A DNA stretch of 64,000 nt from Methylocystis heyeri. Lineage in GTDB: Bacteria > Pseudomonadota > Alphaproteobacteria > Rhizobiales > Beijerinckiaceae. Location of the stretch: positions 4,463,001-4,527,000 of the forward strand of contig NZ_CP046052.1 in NCBI RefSeq assembly GCF_004802635.2. Reading direction: 5' to 3'. Shown here piece after piece: positions 38,823 through 49,500 of the stretch (the first letter of the stretch is position 1; every line of letters starts with the position of its first letter). The position numbers and the translations under genes were made by a program. The notes beneath the pieces were generated by a model. That model was not told the DNA's origin. It did no database searches and saw only the letters and a list, made by a program, of their open reading frames with translations.

Positions 38823-40766
38823 TCAGGCCGCGACGTGCTGCGGATCCCAGGACGCGATGAAGTTCTTCAAATCCGGGGCGCTGAGGGGCCGGCTGATGAG
38901 AAACCCCTGCGCCTCGGAGCAGCCGTTTCGACGCAGCCAGCTCAATTGCCGGGCATCCTCGACGCCCTCTCCGACGCAGCTGATGCCGAGGTCGGCGGCC
39001 ATTCTGATCACGCCGCGGGTGATCGCCTCGCAGTCGGACCGCTCGAGGACATCTTTGACGAAGCTCCGGTCTATCTTGATTTTGTGCAGGGGCAGTTTGC
39101 GGAGATAGCTCAAAGAAGCGTAGCCCGTTCCGAAATCGTCCAGGCTGATCTCGACTCCCGCACGGGCCAGCGAGCGTATCGAGCTGTTGGTGGCCTGATC
39201 GTCGGAGAGCAGCGCCGTTTCGGTTATTTCCATGCCGAGACGGTTCGACGAGACGCCTGCCGTCGAAAGACTGTCGAGCATGCGCTGCGCGAAATCGGGG
39301 GCGCGGAGCTGGACCGCCGACACATTGACGGCGACGCGGATGTCTTTGGGAAACTGGGGGATGGTTCGGCAGGCTTCCTCTATGACCCACAGGCCGAGAT
39401 CGTGAATGAAGCCGGTCCTCTCGGCGATCGGAATGAAGATCGAAGGCGGCACCTGGCCGCGGGTCGGATGCTCCCATCGCAGCAGGGCCTCGCATCCCGC
39501 GATCATCCCCGTGTCGAAGTCCAGCAGCGGCTGAAACACCAGCGCAAATTGGTTCAGTTGAAGCGCTCGGCGCAAATCTCGCTCCAGGGTTCTTTCCTCG
39601 CGCGCCACCGCTTCATGATGCGGTTCGAAGACGCATAGCGGTCCGCCGTTTTGTTTCGCCCGGTAAAGCGCGATATCGGCTTTGCGCAACAGAGAGTGCG
39701 GATTGTCCGCGTCACGGGGGGCTATGGCGACGCCGAGACTCGCCGCGCAGGAAACCTCGCCCGACGAGCCGAGCGAAAATGGAGCCTCGAAGCACTGGAT
39801 CACCCGCTGCGCGACGACGAGAGCGTCTTCAGGCTCGTCGATGGAGGTTACCACGACCGCGAATTCATCGCCTCCGAGGCGCGCCACGAGATCGGTCGGG
39901 CGCACGACGGATTTCATCCTTTCCGCGGCCCCGATGAGCAATTCGTCGCCCGCGGCATGGCCCAGCCGATCGTTGACGATCTTGAAGTCGTCGAGATCGG
40001 CGTAGATCAGGGCGAAGAGTTTTTTGTCTCCCGATATGCGGGCGAATTCGGTTTCGATAGCCTCGTGGAACCAGAGCCGGTTGGGCAGCGACGTAAGCGC
40101 GTCGGTACGCACTCTCTGTTCGGTTTCCAATTGCCGCAGCACGCGCGAGCGCAATTGCTCCGCGTAAGCGAAGGCGCCGCGCAGCAACACCAGAGTGTAG
40201 ACGATGAGGACCACGAAAGCGAGCAGGTAGTCATCTCCGCCGGCCCGCAGCAGGGTCGTCGCCGAGGCTGCGAATATGGGCGCCATGAACAACACTGCTG
40301 CAAGAGGAATGCTCGCGAGCGCGAATGCGCCGCCGCTGAGCATCCCTGCGCAAAGGCATATGACGAGGATCTGAGCCCCGGGCGCGGCCTCGGGAAAAAA
40401 CAGCAGCGGAACGGCCGCCCAGCACAGGCTGAGAGAAAGCGTGTGAAAGACGAGCCTGCTCATTGCGGAGGAGCGCCGGGCCTTTGGCCGGGGACCCGGA
40501 CCGCGCCGCTTGTATCTGAAGTAGATCGTGCCGGCGAGGAACACGACAGCGAGCGCCCACAACAACGCCGCGGCGCGTCTGGGAGAAGAAGAAAAGGCGG
40601 CCAGAAGCACGATCGCGTTGCAAATGTTCGCGACCATCATATTCGGCGTCTGGTTCAGGATGGCCGAGAACTGCTCGGCCCGCAGCCGTTCCGCCGCCTC
40701 GCGGTCGAGAGGCGCGTTTTCGCGTCGCAAACAGGCCAGAAGGCGGTTCTTGACTGCGGAAATCAT
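38823..40766 (-). CDS. Membrane-bound GGDEF-EAL protein (cyclic di-GMP turnover)
   Basis: A 647-residue protein: about five to six N-terminal transmembrane helices (residues 45-200), then GGDEF (about 215-385) with the intact RLGGDEFAVV active site, then EAL (about 400-640) with intact CEALLRW, ITETAL and DDFGTGYASL motifs. Both active sites look competent, so it could make or break cyclic di-GMP; one activity usually dominates. The membrane part resembles a MASE-like sensor, not identified. ATG 40766 is preferred to TTG 40856. No operon partner. Confidence 0.9.
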   Translation of the reverse strand: MISAVKNRLLACLRRENAPLDREAAERLRAEQFSAILNQTPNMMVANICNAIVLLAAFSSSPRRAAALLWALAVVFLAGTIYFRYKRRGPGPRPKARRSSAMSRLVFHTLSLSLCWAAVPLLFFPEAAPGAQILVICLCAGMLSGGAFALASIPLAAVLFMAPIFAASATTLLRAGGDDYLLAFVVLIVYTLVLLRGAFAYAEQLRSRVLRQLETEQRVRTDALTSLPNRLWFHEAIETEFARISGDKKLFALIYADLDDFKIVNDRLGHAAGDELLIGAAERMKSVVRPTDLVARLGGDEFAVVVTSIDEPEDALVVAQRVIQCFEAPFSLGSSGEVSCAASLGVAIAPRDADNPHSLLRKADIALYRAKQNGGPLCVFEPHHEAVAREERTLERDLRRALQLNQFALVFQPLLDFDTGMIAGCEALLRWEHPTRGQVPPSIFIPIAERTGFIHDLGLWVIEEACRTIPQFPKDIRVAVNVSAVQLRAPDFAQRMLDSLSTAGVSSNRLGMEITETALLSDDQATNSSIRSLARAGVEISLDDFGTGYASLSYLRKLPLHKIKIDRSFVKDVLERSDCEAITRGVIRMAADLGISCVGEGVEDARQLSWLRRNGCSEAQGFLISRPLSAPDLKNFIASWDPQHVAA

Positions 40767-41248
40767 TGGCGGCGCCGTTTCTCGTCGGGCGCCGCCCGCC
40801 TGTCGGTCCGAGGATTTGTTTTTTCCTGGAGAGACAGGGGCGCCTCGGGGCGGCAAGCAATTATCGCGCTCGATCGGGCAGTCATCGAAATTCTTTCCGT
40901 TTCGGCCAGGATGAGCAGGCGCGTCGGGTTCGGCTCGCGTTCGGCCGCTCGCATTCGAAAGGCTTCATCGCCGGGAAACCGCCTGAACGACTTTCCAGCG
41001 CAATCGACTGATCCCCTGCTTAAACTCTGCAAGAGGAAATTTCGTTCAGAAGCAGGAGAGCCCCAGCATTCCGGTCAGGATGCTATCCTGAATAGCGGTT
41101 TCCTGCGCATTTGATTGAGACAACACTTAACAATATAATACTGAAAGGCTTTTTATGGCGCAACCGCCGTGGAGCGTATCGTCGCAGGAGTTCGCCTGCG
41201 CTTTGGGCCGTGCCGATTTCCCGCTGTTCGAACGCAGAGCGCTCGCGG
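40767..41248. other. 482-bp gap between GGDEF-EAL and coaA genes
   Basis: No supported gene. An AT-rich stretch at about 41090-41160 carries a near-consensus promoter facing the 3' end of coaA (41111-41139). A frame at 41155-41361 starts just after it but runs antisense into coaA and has no family resemblance. Confidence 0.55.
41111..41139 (+). promoter_or_regulatory. Near-consensus sigma-70 promoter directed antisense into coaA
   Basis: TTGATT (41111-41116), exactly 17 nt, then a perfect TATAAT (41134-41139). Transcription would begin near 41146 and run into the 3' end of coaA on the opposite strand. Confidence 0.5.
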
Positions 41249-42223
41249 CTAAAGCTTGCGCAGCGCCACTTCGGCGATCTGGTGATCCTGCGCTTTGGTC
41301 AGGATCAGGCTGGCCCGCGGACGGGTGGGCGCGATGTTCTGGCGCAGGTTCTGGAGGTTGATCCGCTGCCAGATGTCGCGGGCTATCCGATCGGTCTCGA
41401 CCTCGTCGAGGTCGGCGTAAATACGGAAATAGGACCGCGGATCGCGGAACGCCGTCTGCCGCAATTGCTGGAAGCGCTCGACATACCATTTTTCGAGATC
41501 GCGTTCGGTCGCATGCAGATATACCGAAAAATCGAAGAAATCCGACACGAAGGGCACTTCGCGGCCGTCGCGCGGCGGCCGGGGCGCCAGCAGCACGTTG
41601 ACGCCTTCGACGATCAATATGTCGGGCCGGTCGACGATGAGCTTTTCGCCTTCGACGACGTCATAGGTCAGATGGGAATAGACCGGGGCCTCGACATTGC
41701 CGCGCCCGGCCTTGACGCTGGACAGGAAGCGCAGAAGCGATTTGTTGTCGTAGCTTTCGGGAAACCCCTTCTTATCCATCAGGCCCTGGCTTTCGAGCGC
41801 CTTGTTGGGGAAGAGGAAGCCGTCGGTGGTGACGAGCTCGACTTTGGGCGTGTTCGGCCAGCGCGAAAGCAGCGCCTTCAATATTCTGGCGGTGGTGGAT
41901 TTGCCCACCGCGACCGAGCCGGCGACGCCGATGATGTATGGCACCTTGCCGTCTTCGGCTCCGAGGAACCTCTGCGTCGCTTTGAATAGCCCCTGGGTGG
42001 CGGCGACATAGAGTGCGAGGAGACGTGAAAGCGGGAGGTAGATCTCGATCACTTCCTCGAGCGAGATCGGATCGTGCAGCGACTTGAGCCGCGTGAGATC
42101 TTCAAATGTCAGCGTCAGGGGCGTATCGGCGCGCAGCCTCGCCCATTCGGCTCGCGTGAAGTGACGGTAGGGCGATGCTATGTCTAGGTCGGGCGCCGGC
42201 GCTTCGGCCTGGGTCGCACTCAT
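41249..42223 (-). CDS. coaA: Pantothenate kinase, type I
   Basis: CoaA phosphorylates pantothenate, the first step of coenzyme A synthesis. The 324-residue P-loop kinase has [14 protein letters not shown] (about 100-113), the TTDGFLFPN segment, the KGFPESYD motif and the C-terminal [13 protein letters not shown] segment. This is the classic feedback-regulated type. It overlaps hisE by 4 nt and is the last gene of the histidine operon on the minus strand, an arrangement conserved in Hyphomicrobiales. Confidence 0.96.
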   Translation of the reverse strand: MSATQAEAPAPDLDIASPYRHFTRAEWARLRADTPLTLTFEDLTRLKSLHDPISLEEVIEIYLPLSRLLALYVAATQGLFKATQRFLGAEDGKVPYIIGVAGSVAVGKSTTARILKALLSRWPNTPKVELVTTDGFLFPNKALESQGLMDKKGFPESYDNKSLLRFLSSVKAGRGNVEAPVYSHLTYDVVEGEKLIVDRPDILIVEGVNVLLAPRPPRDGREVPFVSDFFDFSVYLHATERDLEKWYVERFQQLRQTAFRDPRSYFRIYADLDEVETDRIARDIWQRINLQNLRQNIAPTRPRASLILTKAQDHQIAEVALRKL

Positions 42224-42543
42224 GGCGCCGCGCCTCGCGAGGCTTTTTCCTCATGGCCGGAGCGGCTGGTGCGGCGCTCCAGTTCCTCCAATACGTCTTT
42301 CAGAGAGATATCGCGCGCTTCCATCAGCACGAGGAGATGATAAAGCAGATCGGCGATTTCGCCTCTCAGGGACGCATCGTCCTGACTGAGCGCGGCGATC
42401 ACCGTTTCGACAGCTTCTTCCCCGAATTTCTTGGAGATGCGCGGAAGACCTCCTTCGAACAGGCTCCTGGTGTAGGACTTTTCCGCCGCCGCGTCGCGTC
42501 GGTCGCGTATGATGTTTGCGAGATCTTCGAGTTCGAAGCTCAT
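42220..42543 (-). CDS. hisE: Phosphoribosyl-ATP pyrophosphatase
   Basis: HisE removes pyrophosphate from phosphoribosyl-ATP, the second step of histidine synthesis. The 107-residue all-helical MazG-like protein contains the metal-binding motif [15 protein letters not shown] and [13 protein letters not shown]. It is a stand-alone HisE, not fused to HisI. It overlaps hisF and coaA by 4 nt each (ATGA). Confidence 0.96.
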   Translation of the reverse strand: MSFELEDLANIIRDRRDAAAEKSYTRSLFEGGLPRISKKFGEEAVETVIAALSQDDASLRGEIADLLYHLLVLMEARDISLKDVLEELERRTSRSGHEEKASRGAAP

Positions 42544-43316
42544 GCCGCCTCCAGCCCGTCGAGGCGGATCGCAAGACCGGCGCGGGCCATGTGAAGCTTG
42601 GCCTGCTGGATCGAATATTCCCCGAAGTGGAAGATCGAGGCCGCGAGCACGGCGCTGGCGTGCCCCTCTCTGACGCCCTCGACGAGATGATCCAGATTGC
42701 CTACGCCGCCGGAAGCGATCACCGGAACATTCACGGCGTCGGCGACGCTGCGGGTCAGATCGAGATCGAAACCGCTCTTCGCGCCGTCGCGATCCATCGA
42801 GGTGAGCAGGATTTCTCCGGCTCCCAGAGCATCCACCGCGCGGGCGAACTCCACCGCGTCTATGCCGGTGGCGCGGCGGCCGCCGTGAGTGAAGATTTCC
42901 CAGCGGCCGCTCGCGACCTTTTTGGCGTCGATGGCGACGACGATGCATTGCGAGCCGAATTTCTCGGCCGCTTCGCGAACGAATTCGCGATTGGCCACCG
43001 CGGCCGAATTGATCGAGACCTTGTCGGCGCCCGCCAGCAGCAGGTTGCGAATGTCGTCGAGGGCGCGCACGCCGCCGCCGACGGTCAGGGGCATGAAACA
43101 GGCTTCAGCGGTGCGCTGAACCACGTCGAGAAGCGTGCCGCGGTTCTCGTGGCTCGCCGTTATGTCGAGAAAGCACAGCTCGTCGGCGCCGGCGGCGTCA
43201 TAGGCCTTGGCGGCTTCGACCGGATCGCCGGCGTCGCGCAGGTCGACGAAATTGACGCCCTTGACGACGCGTCCGTCCTTGACGTCGAGGCAGGGAATGA
43301 GGCGGGACTTAAGCAT
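42540..43316 (-). CDS. hisF: Imidazole glycerol phosphate synthase, cyclase subunit
   Basis: HisF uses ammonia from HisH to convert PRFAR into imidazole glycerol phosphate and AICAR. The 258-residue (beta-alpha)8 barrel starts with [16 protein letters not shown], containing the catalytic Asp, and has the second phosphate site in [14 protein letters not shown] and the catalytic Asp of [11 protein letters not shown]. Its stop overlaps hisE and its start overlaps the hisA stop by 1 nt. Confidence 0.97.
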   Translation of the reverse strand: MLKSRLIPCLDVKDGRVVKGVNFVDLRDAGDPVEAAKAYDAAGADELCFLDITASHENRGTLLDVVQRTAEACFMPLTVGGGVRALDDIRNLLLAGADKVSINSAAVANREFVREAAEKFGSQCIVVAIDAKKVASGRWEIFTHGGRRATGIDAVEFARAVDALGAGEILLTSMDRDGAKSGFDLDLTRSVADAVNVPVIASGGVGNLDHLVEGVREGHASAVLAASIFHFGEYSIQQAKLHMARAGLAIRLDGLEAA

Positions 43317-44077
43317 CAGGCGCTCGCGCGGGCGGCCTGCGGCGCCTGGCGCAAAAGAGCCAGCGCCTGAGCAGGATCAAGCCGTCCGTCATATAGGGCG
43401 CGACCGGTGATTGCGCCGGCGAGCCGCGCGCAATCTGGCTGGATCAGCCGCGCCACGTCGTCGAGCGACGCCAATCCGCCCGAAGCTATGACCGGGATGG
43501 CGAGGGCGTTCGCGAGCGCCAGCGTCGCCTCGATATTGAGGCCTTTCAGCACGCCGTCCCGCGCGATGTCGGTATAGACGATCGCAGCGACGCCGGCGTC
43601 CTCGAAGCTGCGGCCGAGATCGAGCGCGGACATTCTCGTGGTGCGGGCCCAGCCTTCCACCGCGACCATGCCGTCCTTGGCGTCGATGCCGACGGCGATG
43701 CGTCCCGGATAAAGACGGCACGCTTCGCGCACCAGCGCCGGGTCCTTGACCGCGGCCGTGCCGATGATGACGCGGGTGACGCCCTTTTCGAGCCAGCGCG
43801 CGATGGTGCGCATGTCGCGGATGCCGCCGCCGAGCTGAACCGGAATCGTCAGCGCGGCGAGAATGGACTCGACCGCGTCTGCGTTTCGCGGCGCCCCGGC
43901 GAAAGCGCCGTCGAGGTCGACCACATGCAGATATTCGAAGCCTTGCCGCTCGAAGGAGCGCGCCTGGTCGGCCGGATCTTCGTTGAAAATGGTGGCGCGG
44001 CTCATGTCGCCCTGAAGAAGCCGCACGCACCGACCTTCTTTGAGGTCAATCGCAGGAAAGAGAATCACGGACGCCAC
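43316..44077 (-). CDS. hisA: Phosphoribosylformimino-5-aminoimidazole carboxamide ribotide isomerase
   Basis: HisA isomerises ProFAR to PRFAR. The 253-residue barrel starts with [19 protein letters not shown] containing the catalytic Asp; the second Asp lies in [11 protein letters not shown], and phosphate-binding loops include VQLGGGIRD and [14 protein letters not shown] 44077 is used; it overlaps the hisH end by 13 nt, so the two are coupled. A GTG three codons further in is possible. Confidence 0.96.
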   Translation of the reverse strand: MASVILFPAIDLKEGRCVRLLQGDMSRATIFNEDPADQARSFERQGFEYLHVVDLDGAFAGAPRNADAVESILAALTIPVQLGGGIRDMRTIARWLEKGVTRVIIGTAAVKDPALVREACRLYPGRIAVGIDAKDGMVAVEGWARTTRMSALDLGRSFEDAGVAAIVYTDIARDGVLKGLNIEATLALANALAIPVIASGGLASLDDVARLIQPDCARLAGAITGRALYDGRLDPAQALALLRQAPQAARASA

Positions 44078-44718
44078 CTCAGAAAATTGGCGATGAGAGC
44101 GAGACCAAGCCTCTGGCTTTTCTCGGGGTGAAACTGAACGCCGAGAAGATTGTCCCGGGCGACGGCCGCCGTCAGCGCGCCCCCGTAATCGGTTCGGGCG
44201 AGAACATGCTCCGGCGATTCCGGAACGAAGTGGTAGGAATGGACGAAATAGGCGTGAAGGCCGTTCTCGCCCGTCTTAATTCCCTCGAAAACGGGATGGG
44301 GCCGGGTCAGCGAAACCGTATTCCACCCCATGTGAGGGATTTTTAAGGCGGGATCGGAGGGGGCGATAGCCCTCACATCGCCCGGGATCCACCCCAGCCC
44401 GGGCGTTTCCCCATGTTCCAGGCCGCGCGCCGCCATCAGCTGCATGCCGACGCATATGCCGAGGAAGGGCCGGCCCTTTTCGATCACGGCTTCTTCGAGC
44501 GCCTGCGCGAGGCCCGCAATTGCGAGCAAGCCCCGTCGGCAATCCGCAAATGCGCCGACCCCCGGCAGCACGACGCGGTCGGCGCTCCGCAGAACGTCGG
44601 GGTCGTCCGAAACGCATATCCCGGCCCCGGCGATTTCATGCTCCCGCGCCGCGCGCTCGAAAGCTTTCGCGGCGGAATGGAGATTGCCCGAACCGTAATC
44701 GATGATGACCGTGGTCAA
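44065..44718 (-). CDS. hisH: Imidazole glycerol phosphate synthase, glutaminase subunit
   Basis: HisH is the class I glutamine amidotransferase that supplies ammonia to HisF. The 217-residue protein has the [11 protein letters not shown] start, the nucleophile Cys in [11 protein letters not shown], and the catalytic His and Glu in [11 protein letters not shown] choose TTG 44718, which puts AGGAG about 8 nt upstream and gives the usual [12 protein letters not shown] start; GTG 44736 is in frame but lies over the ribosome binding site. Confidence 0.94.
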   Translation of the reverse strand: MTTVIIDYGSGNLHSAAKAFERAAREHEIAGAGICVSDDPDVLRSADRVVLPGVGAFADCRRGLLAIAGLAQALEEAVIEKGRPFLGICVGMQLMAARGLEHGETPGLGWIPGDVRAIAPSDPALKIPHMGWNTVSLTRPHPVFEGIKTGENGLHAYFVHSYHFVPESPEHVLARTDYGGALTAAVARDNLLGVQFHPEKSQRLGLALIANFLRWRP

Positions 44719-44735
44719 TAGCGAAGCTCCTCGCA

Positions 44736-45158
44736 CTAGGCTGCAGGCGGCGGCGGTGGAGGCGGCGGCGGAGCCGCTGCGGGCCGCCAGTTGTGGAAGA
44801 ATATTTCCTCCGCCTGTTCGGCGTCGTCTCCCACGACGACGCCGCTCTCGCTGTAGCCTTTTCGCGTCAGGCTCCAGGCCAGCAGCCGGACGCCTTCAAA
44901 CCCCAGAACCACCGAAAGGGCAAGGCTTACGAGCGCCATGGTCCGTTTGGGAAGGCCGAGCTTGTGGCCGGCCAGCGCTATGGCGGCGAGCAGTATGGCC
45001 CAGCCGATCGCCGCGAGCCATGCGCGGTTCCAGGCCAGCCAGAAAGGCCCGAACAAGGTCGCGGGGAACGAGAAACCGTCCCGCAGGAACACGATCTTCT
45101 CGGCCGGCGGGGCCTCGCCCGCGGAAGTTGCGGGAACATGGACGGTGAAAATGGCCAT
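44736..45158 (-). CDS. DUF2628 family membrane protein
   Basis: A 140-residue protein with a short soluble N-terminus, a cytoplasmic-to-membrane segment ([19 protein letters not shown]) typical of DUF2628, two transmembrane helices (about 48-66 and 73-93) and a Pro/Ala-rich tail ending in a run of prolines. Function unknown. It lies 12 nt after hisB and 17 nt before hisH, so it is part of the operon. The same position is seen in many Hyphomicrobiales histidine operons, suggesting it is stably linked but not obviously catalytic. Confidence 0.85.
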   Translation of the reverse strand: MAIFTVHVPATSAGEAPPAEKIVFLRDGFSFPATLFGPFWLAWNRAWLAAIGWAILLAAIALAGHKLGLPKRTMALVSLALSVVLGFEGVRLLAWSLTRKGYSESGVVVGDDAEQAEEIFFHNWRPAAAPPPPPPPPPAA

Positions 45159-45170
45159 GGGCCTGTTCCT

Positions 45171-45764
45171 TCAGCAGGTGAGCGTGCCCTTGGTGGACGG
45201 CACGGCGCTGGCGCGGCGGGGGTCGAGAGCGACCGCCTTGCCGAAAGCGCGGGCGAATCCCTTGAACACGCTCTCGGCGATGTGATGGCTGTTGACGCCG
45301 CGAAGACAGTCGATATGCAGCCCGATGCGCGAATGCACGGCCACGGCCTGGAAGAACTCCCGCACCAGCTCGGTGTCGAACTCGCCGATTTTCTCGGACG
45401 GAAACTCGACCCCATACACCAGGAAAGGGCGGCCCGAGACATCGACGACGACGCGGCACAGCGCCTCGTCGAGAGGCACATGGGCGTCGCCGTAGCGGGC
45501 AATGCCCTTGCGGTCGCCGAGGGCGGCGTCGACCGCCTGGCCGAAGGCTATTCCGACGTCTTCGACGGTGTGGTGGGCGTCGATATGAAGGTCCCCCTTG
45601 GCCTCGAGTTCGAGGTCGAGCGGCGCATGCCGGGCGATCTGGTCGAGCATGTGATCGAAAAAGCCGACCCCGGTCGAGATCCTGGCCGAGCCATGGCCGT
45701 CGAGGCCGACGGAAACAGCGATTTTGGTCTCGGAAGTGGCGCGCTCAACTTTGCCGCTGCGCAT
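45171..45764 (-). CDS. hisB: Imidazoleglycerol-phosphate dehydratase
   Basis: HisB dehydrates imidazole glycerol phosphate to imidazole acetol phosphate. The 197-residue mono-functional enzyme has the two metal-binding HHxxE motifs ([10 protein letters not shown] and [11 protein letters not shown]) and [13 protein letters not shown]. It is not fused to a histidinol phosphatase. It is the first gene of the operon hisB-DUF2628-hisHAFE-coaA on the minus strand. No attenuator or terminator was recognised in the 147 bp separating it from tetR. Confidence 0.97.
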   Translation of the reverse strand: MRSGKVERATSETKIAVSVGLDGHGSARISTGVGFFDHMLDQIARHAPLDLELEAKGDLHIDAHHTVEDVGIAFGQAVDAALGDRKGIARYGDAHVPLDEALCRVVVDVSGRPFLVYGVEFPSEKIGEFDTELVREFFQAVAVHSRIGLHIDCLRGVNSHHIAESVFKGFARAFGKAVALDPRRASAVPSTKGTLTC

Positions 45765-45911
45765 CTGTCGTGGCTCTCAGGGTTTTGCAACCCCGAAAGG
45801 TGGGGCTTTTGCCGGCAGCTTGTAGCAATTTCATTGCCGTTGCGCCACCCGGCCGCAATTTTTGAAAAAAGAGGCGGGGGCGTCGATCCGGATCATGACG
45901 AAAACCTTGGA

Positions 45912-46511
45912 TCAGCGCCCGTTCCGCAGCGCCTTGAGGCAAAAGTCGATCATCTGGGCGCTGGACGGAACGGCGTGATCCGCGCACTCGACCAGCAGTC
46001 TGGGGTGGCAATATCTTATACAGGCGGTGTGCACCAGCCGTGCGCCCAGCTTTGGATCGAGGGGAGCGAATTCCCCCGATTTGACGCCCGACTCGATCAC
46101 CAGCTCCAGACAAGCGTCGACGTTGCCGATATGCTCGGCGATGATCGGCCAGTTCTCGGTGAGGGCGGCTTCCACCATATCGTGGAGCTTGCGGTCGCTC
46201 ACATATCGGGCCGCGTTCATGGCCTCGTTGGCGGTCACGAGGTCGAAAAGCCGCTGCGAGGCCGACCCAGGCCCCAGGGCTATCTCGCGCAGGGCTTCTT
46301 CCACCTCTCGCATCATCTGGCGGCCCACCGCCTGGTTGATTTCGGATTTGGCCCCGAAAAAGCGGTAGACGTTGGCGGGCGACATGCCGAGCGCGCGGGC
46401 GATGTCCGCGACGGTGGTTTTCTGGTATCCGATTTCGCGGAACAGGCGCTCCGCCGCCGCTATGATCTTGCAGCGCTGCTCGCCTTCCCGGGGCGCGGCT
46501 GTTTGACTCAT
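45912..46511 (-). CDS. TetR-family regulator of the efflux operon
   Basis: A 199-residue repressor with an N-terminal helix-turn-helix (TTVADIARALGMSPANVYRFFGAKSE, here about 32-57) and a ligand-binding C-terminal domain. Its start overlaps the RND pump stop by 4 nt, so it is the last gene of the same operon and probably represses it. The palindrome at 50771-50812 upstream of the first gene is the likely operator. The ligand is unknown. Confidence 0.9.
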   Translation of the reverse strand: MSQTAAPREGEQRCKIIAAAERLFREIGYQKTTVADIARALGMSPANVYRFFGAKSEINQAVGRQMMREVEEALREIALGPGSASQRLFDLVTANEAMNAARYVSDRKLHDMVEAALTENWPIIAEHIGNVDACLELVIESGVKSGEFAPLDPKLGARLVHTACIRYCHPRLLVECADHAVPSSAQMIDFCLKALRNGR

Positions 46512-49500
46512 TCGGCCCCCTCGACGACCCCGCGAGTCGGCGCCCAGCCGCCGGACCGGCTGCGCTCAGGGGTCTGCGCGCGAAGCGAACGCCGGAACCA
46601 GAGCGCGTAGAGCGCCGGCAGAAACAGCACCGTAAGAAACGTGGCCACCAGCAGTCCCCCCATGATCGTCAGCGCCATCGGCCCCCAGAAAGCCGAGCGG
46701 GAGAGGGGAATCATCGCGAGAATCGCGGCCGTCGCCGTCAGCGCGACGGGGCGGGCCCGCCGCACGGTGGCGCCGATGATGGCCTCGCGATAATCGGCGC
46801 CCTCTTCCAGATCCTGACGCATCTGATCGACTAATATGATCGAGTTGCGCATGTCCATCCCGGAGAGCGCGATCAACCCCAGCAATGCGACGAAGCCGAA
46901 GGGCGCGCCGGTCAGGTTGAGCGCGAGAGAAGCGCCGATGATTCCGAGCGGCGCGCTCACCATGACGAGGCCGAGCCTCGCGAAGTCCTGCAACTGAAAC
47001 ATCACGATGGTCAGCATCAGCATGCCGACGGCGGGGAATACGGCGGCGATCGAGGCGTTGGCCTTGGCGGATTCCTCGATCGCGCCGCCGATCTCCAGCC
47101 GGTAGCCGGAGGGCAGGCCCGCTCTTATTTCCTCGAGCTTCGGCCACAGGCGCGCGGTCACGTCCGGCGCCTGCACGCCGTCGATCACATCGGCCCGCAC
47201 CGTGACGGTCATATCGCGGTTGCGCCGCCAGAAGATGGGGTCTTCGTGCTGATACTCGATCCTGGCGATCTGCGCGACCTGTATGGGTTGCCCGCCGTTC
47301 GAGTAGATCACCATATCGGCGAGCCTTCCGAGATCGCGCCGCTCGCTCGGCGCGGCGCGGGCCACCACCTCGACCCGATCGATCCCGTCGCGTATCGTGG
47401 TGACGGTCACGCCGGAAATCAGCATCTGGAGCCGCACGGAGACTTCCATCGGCGTGAGGCCGAGAAGCCTCGCGCGATCCTGGTCGATGACGAGCTTCAC
47501 GCTCGGCGCCTGTTCGTTCCAGTTGAGATGAGGATCGACCACCGCCTCGTCGGCGCGGATCGTGTCCCGCACCCGATACGCGATTGCGCGCACCTCGGCC
47601 GGATCGTCGCCGATAACGCGAAACTGGACCGGGAAACCGACCGGCGGTCCGAAGTTGAAACGGTCGACCCGGGCGCGGGCGGCGCTGAGCTTGCCCGAGG
47701 CGATCGCGCCGTCCAGCTTTTTCTTCAGGCGTTCCCGCGCCGGAATGTCCCTCGCGACGATGACCAGCTCCGAGTAGGATTCGTTGGGCAGCGCGGGATT
47801 GAGACCGAGCCAGAAGCGCGGCGGCCCGCCGCCGATATAGCTCGTGTAATAAAGAGCGTCGCCGTCGTCTTTGATCAGGTCTTCGGCCTGCTTCGCCGCA
47901 TCCATGGAGGCCCCGATCGAGGAGCCTTCGGGCAGTTTGAGCTGGAAAAACAGCTCCGGCCGCTCGGACAGCGGGAAAAACTGCTTTTGCACTTGAAGGA
48001 AACCGAGCGCTGCAAGCGCGAACACGCCCGCGGTGGCGGCGACCGCGAGACCGCGATGATCGACGCTCCAGGCGATCGCCTTGCGTAGCCGCAAATATAA
48101 GGGGCTCCGGTAGATTTCATCCGGGTCCCGGCGGGAGTGGTTCGTGAAGTCGGGCAGGAGTTTGACGCCGAGATAAGGGGTGAAGACGACCGCCACGAAC
48201 CAGGACGCGACCAGGGCGATCGCCAGCACCGAGAACATCGAGGCGGTGTATTCGCCGGTGGAGGAATTGGCGAAAGCCACCGGCATGAAGCCCGCCGCGG
48301 TCAGCAGCGTTCCCGTCAGCATGGGAAAGGCGGTCGAGTCCCAGGCGAAGGTCGCCGCCTTCACGCGGCTGTATCCTTGTTCCATCTTCACCATCATCAT
48401 CTCGACGGCGATGATGGCGTCGTCGACCAGAAGGCCGAGCGCGATGATCAATGCGCCGAGCGAGATGCGCTGGAGATCGACGCCCAGGGCGTTCATGAAT
48501 ATGAAGACGATGGACAGCACCAGCGGAACCGAGAGCGCCACGACGACGCCGGCGCGCGCGCCGAGCGAAAAGAAACTGACCAGAAGAACGATGATCAGCG
48601 CTTCGACGAAGGAACGGGTGAATTCCCCCACCGCCTCCTCCACCACCCGCGGCTGGTCGGCGATCTGTTCGATTTCTATGCCGAGAGGGGCGTTTGCGCG
48701 GACCTCCTCGACCGTCCGGGCGAGATTCCTGCCGAAGGCGAGGATGTTTGCGCCGCGGGCCATGACGACTCCGACCACGATGGCGGAGGCGCCCTTGTGG
48801 CGGACGACGAAGGACGGCGGATCTTCGAACCCCGGCGTGATCGTCGCTATGTCCCCGAGCCGAAGCGTCTGGCCGTTTGCGGCGACGGGAAGGGCCGCGA
48901 GCGCCTCCGCGCCTTGCAGCGACTCGGCGACCTGAACCCTGACCCGGTTGGTTCCGGTCTGGAACGCTCCGGCGTCGGACACAGCGTTTTCCTTGGCGAT
49001 GGAATCGAAAATCGCCTGCGGCGCGATCGCGAGATTGGCGAGCCTCGCCTGGCTGAACTCGATGAAAACCCTGCGGTCCTGGTTGCCGTAGACGTTCACC
49101 TTGACGGCGTCGGGAGTCTGCAGAAGGCGCTGGCGCAGAACTTCGACCATCCTGTCGAGCTGATGATAGTCGGCGCCATCTCCGGTGACCGCGTAAAGCG
49201 TCGAGTCGACGTCGCCATATTCGTCGTTGACGGCGGGGCCGACGACGCCCGCGGGAAGGTCGCCCTTGATGTCGAAGAGCTTCTTGCGCAACTGGTAGAA
49301 CAGCGTCGGTATCTGCGCAGGCGGAGTCGTGTCCTTGAATGTGACCTGTATCGCCAGAAAGCCAGGCTTGGCGTAGGTTTCCATCCTGTCGAGAAAGGCC
49401 AGCTCCTGGAGCTTCTTCTCCATCGGATCGGCTACCTGGTCCCGCATTTCCCTGGCGCTCGATCCCGGCCAAACCGCGGTGATGTTGACCACTTTGATCG

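Noticed and set aside
41155-41361. 68-codon ORF after the antisense promoter
   Set aside because: Runs antisense into coaA with no family resemblance; kept only as part of a finding.
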